From: Xanthobacter autotrophicus Py2 | Lineage (GTDB): Bacteria > Pseudomonadota > Alphaproteobacteria > Rhizobiales > Xanthobacteraceae | DNA length: 64,000 bases | Assembly: GCA_000017645.1 (NCBI GenBank) | Contig: CP000781.1 | Coordinates: 868,001 to 932,000, forward strand | Direction of reading: 5' to 3' | Made by a program: the position numbers and the translations under genes | In this document: in pieces, positions 60,354 to 64,000 of the stretch | Layout of the letters: every line of letters starts with the position of its first letter | Position numbering within the stretch: position 1 is the first letter of the stretch | The notes under the pieces: generated by a model | Told to the model about the DNA's origin: nothing | Database searches by the model: none | The model's input: only the letters and a program-made list of their open reading frames with translations

Positions 60354-61817
60354 ATGGGTCTCATCGGCATCCTGGTCGGCCTTGCCGTCCTTATCTTCCT
60401 GGCCTTCCGGGGCTCCAGCATCCTCATCCTCGCGCCCATCGCCGGGCTGATCGCGGCCGCCTTCTCCGGTGAGCCGCTGCTGGCGAGCTGGACCCAGACC
60501 TTCATGCGCAACGCGGCGGACTTCGTCGCGCAGTTCTTCCCGCTGTTTCTGCTCGGGGCGCTGTTCGGCAAGCTGATGGAGGATTCCGGCTCGGTCACCT
60601 CCATCGCCAACTTCATGACGCAGAAGCTCGGGGCACAGCGGGCCATCCTCGCGGTGGTATTGGCGGGCGCCATCGTCACCTATGGCGGCGTCAGCCTGTT
60701 CGTCGCCTTCTTCGTGCTCGCCCCCATGGGGGTGGCCCTGTTCCGCTCCTCCGGCGTGCCGCGGCGGCTGATGCCGGCGGCCATCGCGCTCGGCACCTCC
60801 ACCTTCACCATGTCGGCCATGCCCGGCACGCCCTCCATCCAGAATGCCATTCCCATGCCGTTCTTCGGCACCACGCCGTTCGCGGCGCCCGGCCTCGGCA
60901 TCATCGCCTCGCTGGTCATGCTGGGCTTCGGCATGTGGTGGCTGAAGCTGCGGGAGAACGCGGCACGGGCCAAGGGCGAGGGCTTCGGCGCGCTGATCGC
61001 GGCGCCGGACGAATCCGCCGAGCTTGCCGCCGACGACCCGCTGGTGCGTGAGCGGGCCACCACCGCCGGCAGTTTCGACCCCTCCGAGATCCATTCGAGC
61101 GACGAGGCCACCCGGCAGCCGCCGATCCTGCTCGCGGCCCTGCCGATCATCGTCGTGATCGTGGTCAACCTGCTGATGTCCTTCGCCATCCTGCCGCGAA
61201 TGGACACTTCGTTCCTCGCCACCGACCAGTGGGGCAACAGCAGCCTCTCGGCGGTGGGCGGGGTGTGGTCGGTGATCGTGGCGCTCACCGCCGCCATCAT
61301 CGCGGTGATCGCCATCAACTTCCGCAGCGTGCCGGAACTGCGCGCCACCATGACGGCGGGCGCCAACGCCTCGGTGCTGCCCATCCTGTCGGTGGCGAGC
61401 CTCGTGGGCTTCGGCGCCATCGTCGCCTCGCTGCCGGCCTTCATGGAGGTGCGCAACTGGGTGCTGTCCATCCAGGGCGGGCCGCTGGTGTCGCTGGCGG
61501 TGGCCACCAACATCCTCGCCGCGCTTACCGGCTCGGCCTCCGGCGGCCTCACCATCGCCCTCGACGCGCTCGGCCCCACCTACATGAAGATCGCTGCCGA
61601 GATCGGCATGGACCCGGCGCTGATGCACCGCGTCGCCGTCATCGGCTCCGGCACCCTCGACAGCCTGCCCCACAACGGCGCGGTGGTGACGCTGCTTTCC
61701 GTGTGCGGGGTGACCCACAAGGAAGGCTATCTCGACATCGTCATGGCGGCGGTGGTGGGCGCGCTCATCGCCCTCATGGTGGTGATCGGGCTCGGCACCC
61801 TGGTCGGCAGCTTCTGA
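60354..61817 (+). CDS. GntP-family permease
   Basis: The protein has 487 residues and about twelve to fourteen membrane segments. FGKLMEDSGSVTSIANF, GAIVTYGGVSLFVAFFVL and PGTPSIQNAIPMPFFGTTPFAAPGLG are GntP-family landmarks. A polar loop of about 60 residues (about 210-270) divides the halves. The second half includes LAALTGSASGGLTIALDALG and GTLDSLPHNGAVVTLL. The family imports gluconate or related hydroxy acids with protons. The gene starts 3 bp after the phospholipase. A hairpin lies 50 bp past its stop. Confidence 0.88.
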   Translation: MGLIGILVGLAVLIFLAFRGSSILILAPIAGLIAAAFSGEPLLASWTQTFMRNAADFVAQFFPLFLLGALFGKLMEDSGSVTSIANFMTQKLGAQRAILAVVLAGAIVTYGGVSLFVAFFVLAPMGVALFRSSGVPRRLMPAAIALGTSTFTMSAMPGTPSIQNAIPMPFFGTTPFAAPGLGIIASLVMLGFGMWWLKLRENAARAKGEGFGALIAAPDESAELAADDPLVRERATTAGSFDPSEIHSSDEATRQPPILLAALPIIVVIVVNLLMSFAILPRMDTSFLATDQWGNSSLSAVGGVWSVIVALTAAIIAVIAINFRSVPELRATMTAGANASVLPILSVASLVGFGAIVASLPAFMEVRNWVLSIQGGPLVSLAVATNILAALTGSASGGLTIALDALGPTYMKIAAEIGMDPALMHRVAVIGSGTLDSLPHNGAVVTLLSVCGVTHKEGYLDIVMAAVVGALIALMVVIGLGTLVGSF

Positions 61818-61865
61818 GGCGGGTGGCCGAGGGCCGCGGTGCCGTTCCCGCCGACGCTTCAGCCG

Positions 61866-61892
61866 GGGCGGAAGGCTTTGTGCTTTCCGCCC
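61866..61892 (+). terminator. Hairpin after the GntP-family gene
   Basis: Arms GGGCGGAA (61,866-61,873) and TTCCGCCC (61,885-61,892) around 11 bases. It lies 48 bp past the permease stop and before the gltS start. No T-run follows. Confidence 0.5.
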
Positions 61893-61972
61893 GGCGCGTC
61901 TAGAGCATACCGGCGGCGGTTGGGCCGCCGTCCAATGAAACCATCACACCAGCCGGAACTGCGGGGGAAGAC

Positions 61973-63181
61973 ATGCCAGCCACCTTTGAGGTCTCGGGCT
62001 TCCTCACCTTCACCCTCGCCATCGTGGTGTATTTCATCGGCGCCGGCCTCAACGGCGTGATCGCCCCGCTGCGTCGCTGGAACATTCCGGAGGCGGTCAC
62101 CGGCGGCCTCCTGGCGGCGGTGGCGACGCTCGTGTGCTATCGCGTGCTCGGCCTTGCCATCTCGTTCGACCTCGCTGCGCGCGACATGCTGCTTTTGTAT
62201 TTCTTCACCGGCATCGGCCTCAATGCGCGCCTGTCGGACCTGGTGCTGGGCGGGCGGCCGCTGCTCATCCTGCTGCTTCTGACTGTGGTCTATCTCGGGC
62301 TGCAGAATGTGGTGGCCATCGGCGGGGCCAAGGCGCTGGGCCTGCCCGACGGCATCGCCCCGCTGCTGGGCTCGGTGTCGCTCATCGGCGGGCACGGCAC
62401 CACCATCGCCTGGGCTCCGCTGATCTCCGAGCGCTTCGGCCTGCCCAATGCCCTGGAAGTGGGCATCGCCAGCGCCACCCTGGGCCTCGTCATCGCCAGC
62501 CTCGTGGGCGGGCCGGTGGCGGGCATCCTCATCAACCGCTTCAAGCTGCGCAGCGACGAGATCCTGGCCCCCATGGTGGGCCTGCCCGACGACGACGTGG
62601 GGCCGGACGCGGGCAAGGTGACCTATCGCAACATCCTGAGCGCGCTTCTGGTGCTCAACGTGGTGATCCTCACCGCGTATTCGCTGGAAGGGCTGGTGGA
62701 GCAGACCGGCATCAAGCTGCCCCTGTTCGTGGTGTGCCTGCTGGTGGCCATCGTCATCACCAACACGCTGCCCCATGCCCTGCCGCGCATGACGTGGCCG
62801 GCGCGCACGCCGGCGCTGGCGCTCATCTCCGACCTGTCGCTGAAGATCTTCCTCGCCATGTCGCTCATGAGCATGCAGCTGTGGACTCTGGGCGGGCTCG
62901 GGCCGGCGCTGGCCGTGGTGCTCGGGCTGCAGACGCTGGTGGCGGTGCTCTACATCCTGTTCGCGGTGTTTCCGGCAATGGGGCGCAACTACCAGGCGGC
63001 GGTGCTGGCGGCGGGCTTCACCGGCATCAGCCTTGGGGCGACGCCCACCGCCATCGCCAACATGACGGCGGTGACGCGTACCCACGGGCCGGCGCCCATC
63101 GCCTTCATCATCCTGCCGCTGGTGTCGGCCTTCTTCATCGACATCGCCAACGCCCTCGCCATCGGCTTCATGCTGCGCTGA
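61973..63181 (+). CDS. gltS: GltS-type sodium/glutamate symporter
   Basis: The protein has 402 residues and about ten membrane segments in two inverted halves. FFTGIGLNARLSDL, LGSVSLIGGHGTTIAWAPL, KIFLAMSLMSMQLW and AGFTGISLGATPTAIANMTAVT carry the conserved Gly-rich loops of GltS (the GGHGT and GATPTA regions). It takes up glutamate with sodium. It is preceded by 155 bp with a hairpin and is probably expressed on its own. The full length and intact loops suggest a working protein. Confidence 0.92.
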   Translation: MPATFEVSGFLTFTLAIVVYFIGAGLNGVIAPLRRWNIPEAVTGGLLAAVATLVCYRVLGLAISFDLAARDMLLLYFFTGIGLNARLSDLVLGGRPLLILLLLTVVYLGLQNVVAIGGAKALGLPDGIAPLLGSVSLIGGHGTTIAWAPLISERFGLPNALEVGIASATLGLVIASLVGGPVAGILINRFKLRSDEILAPMVGLPDDDVGPDAGKVTYRNILSALLVLNVVILTAYSLEGLVEQTGIKLPLFVVCLLVAIVITNTLPHALPRMTWPARTPALALISDLSLKIFLAMSLMSMQLWTLGGLGPALAVVLGLQTLVAVLYILFAVFPAMGRNYQAAVLAAGFTGISLGATPTAIANMTAVTRTHGPAPIAFIILPLVSAFFIDIANALAIGFMLR

Positions 63182-63555
63182 GGGCGGGCGCGCCTGGAGC
63201 ATCAGCGCCGGGCGCCATCTGCATTCATGAAAGGCCAGGCGCGGGTGCGGTGGTCCTGCCGCGCATGCTTAGCCGTGGGCGGCAGGTTGCGCGGGGACGG
63301 TCGCCGCGCGACCGGCTGACCCTGAGCCTCATTCACATCAGAATAAATCGAAACTGAAGATCGATTTGTAATAATTCTCGATCGCGCGTTTGCAAGATGG
63401 TGTAGAAGTACGCTGATTCTTATTGTTATTCAATCCGTGAATATCCCCTCTTGTTGAGCTAAATTCGTGTGGCTAGCATTTGCTTGCAAATTGGGATGCC
63501 GGCGTTGGCTGGTATTCCGTTCTAGATTTGAATCACTTCATAAAGAGACGGGTCC
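63182..63555. other. 374-bp intergenic region: hairpin, then AT-rich flavodoxin upstream region
   Basis: No gene is seen. The first 140 bases are GC-rich and contain a hairpin (63,255-63,286). From about 63,335 to 63,555 the sequence becomes clearly AT-rich, unlike the rest of the chromosomal part, and must hold the flavodoxin promoter. I searched by eye for NifA (TGT-N10-ACA) sites and a sigma-54 box and found none that fits. TGGC/TTGC at about 63,467-63,480 has a spacer one base too short. Confidence 0.6.
63255..63286 (+). terminator. Hairpin after gltS
   Basis: Arms CCTGCCGC (63,255-63,262) and GCGGCAGG (63,279-63,286) around 16 bases, 74 bp past the gltS stop. There is no T-run. Confidence 0.4.
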
Positions 63556-64000
63556 ATGATTGTCACGGTGATCTTCGGCTCCGATGGCGGAGCCACGAAA
63601 GGGGTCGCGTCCAAGATTTCAAAGAAATGCCAGGGCCGTTCGGTGGACATCAAAGCCGCGACCAAGGCCGATTTCGAGAATAGCGATCTTCTCATCCTCG
63701 GCTCGCCCACCTATGGCGACGGAACATTGCAGACCGACTGGGAAGAGAACATCGACAAGCTGCGCAGCGCCAACCTGAAGGGCCGGAAGGTGGCGCTGTT
63801 CGGCACGGGGGACCAGGAGAGCTATCCCACCTCCTTTGTCGATGCCATCGGCATCCTCTATGACGAGGTGACGGATCTCGGCGCGGTGGTGGTCGGCTTC
63901 ACCGACACCGCCGGCTACGACTATGTGGGCTCCACGGCCGAACGGGACGGCCAGTTCGTCGGCCTCGCCCTCGACCTCGACACGCAATCCGGTCTGACCG
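63556..64000 (+). CDS. Long-chain flavodoxin, 3' end outside window
   Basis: The ATG at 63556 opens 148 codons that run off the window. VIFGSDGGATKGVA is the FMN phosphate-binding loop. LILGSPTYGDGTLQTDWE and VALFGTGDQESYPTSFVDAIGILYD are the two flavin-flanking loops. The insertion with TDTAGYDYVGSTAERDGQFVGLALDLDTQSG marks the long-chain type, which includes NifF, the electron donor to nitrogenase, and iron-starvation flavodoxins. The sequence alone does not tell which. The last residues, about 20-25, are missing. The AT-rich upstream region suggests dedicated regulation. Confidence 0.9.
   Translation, partial: MIVTVIFGSDGGATKGVASKISKKCQGRSVDIKAATKADFENSDLLILGSPTYGDGTLQTDWEENIDKLRSANLKGRKVALFGTGDQESYPTSFVDAIGILYDEVTDLGAVVVGFTDTAGYDYVGSTAERDGQFVGLALDLDTQSGLT

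Noticed and set aside
59046..61718. Minus-strand open frame of 890 codons opposite the patatin and GntP genes
   Set aside because: Composition is His/Arg/Gly-rich and repetitive without domains; both plus-strand genes are well supported.
63466..63485. Sigma-54 promoter before the flavodoxin gene
   Set aside because: TGGC and TTGC are present, but the distance is one base short of the -24/-12 spacing and no NifA site was seen upstream.
1..64000. CRISPR arrays, rRNA or tRNA genes
   Set aside because: No regularly spaced repeat array and no tRNA- or rRNA-like sequence was noticed on either strand; the attachment sites found are inside protein genes.

Overview
The window reads as DNA from a GC-rich alphaproteobacterium of the Rhizobiales, possibly Xanthobacter/Azorhizobium-like. 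The evidence is the imuA-imuB-dnaE2 cassette with an alphaproteobacterial GTTC-N7-GTTC LexA box, the ardC/DUF2958/radC accessory set, and a right-hand flank with a GMC dehydrogenase/aminotransferase cluster and a long-chain flavodoxin. I have no taxonomic search behind this. The window is a mosaic of integrated mobile DNA (about 1-48,070) joined to what looks like resident chromosome (about 48,070-64,000).

Region A (1-18,060) is a defence island. It begins with an AddB-like nuclease (cut by the window edge) and an AddA-like helicase-nuclease. A tightly packed operon follows: AbiEi antitoxin, AbiEii toxin, HsdR, a fused HsdM-HsdS with one target-recognition domain, and two unassigned proteins with PD-(D/E)XK-like motifs. 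Two palindromes 43 bp apart sit just upstream of it. Next come a divergent pair of HEPN-type genes (an unknown protein with an RNDFLH motif, and AbiV), a secreted nuclease-like protein and a P4-type tyrosine integrase. The integrase abuts a radC gene that is cut inside its HNHP metal-binding motif, which marks a junction.

Region B (18,057-32,646) is an ardC-DUF2958-radC backbone whose ardC has been split by a 12.7-kb transposon (19,194-31,912). The transposon has imperfect inverted ends. It carries a four-gene Tn554-like recombinase module (three tyrosine recombinases and a small coiled-coil protein, all overlapping by 4 bp), a long hairpin, its own intact ardC, and a mercury operon: merR facing merT-merP-merF-merBA (organomercurial lyase fused to mercuric reductase) and an extra FAD oxidoreductase.

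Region C (32,884-48,435) holds a PIN-domain gene and the SOS mutagenesis cassette imuA-imuB-dnaE2, which diverges from an SRAP peptidase gene across a LexA box. After these comes an operon of DUF6932, XRE-ImmA/IrrE and Beta-family genes whose start codon abuts a perfect 24-bp palindrome, facing a convergent sce7726-family gene. A second nuclease-like protein and a GNAT/DUF1778 toxin-antitoxin pair follow. A large serine recombinase closes the region. Its 3' end is fused in frame to the C-terminal half of a TSUP (TauE/SafE) transporter, so this is an attachment junction and the right end of the integrated DNA.

Region D (48,488-64,000) looks chromosomal. A leftward operon encodes a DegT-family aminotransferase, a sugar-porter MFS protein, a small protein and a GMC oxidoreductase. 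This arrangement suggests oxidation of a polyol followed by amination, and resembles rhizopine (mos) clusters. A second sugar-porter gene diverges from it. Then come an RND adaptor/pump pair, a patatin-like phospholipase, a GntP-family permease, a GltS-type symporter and a flavodoxin that runs off the window. The only gene-free stretch above 300 bp is 63,182-63,555.
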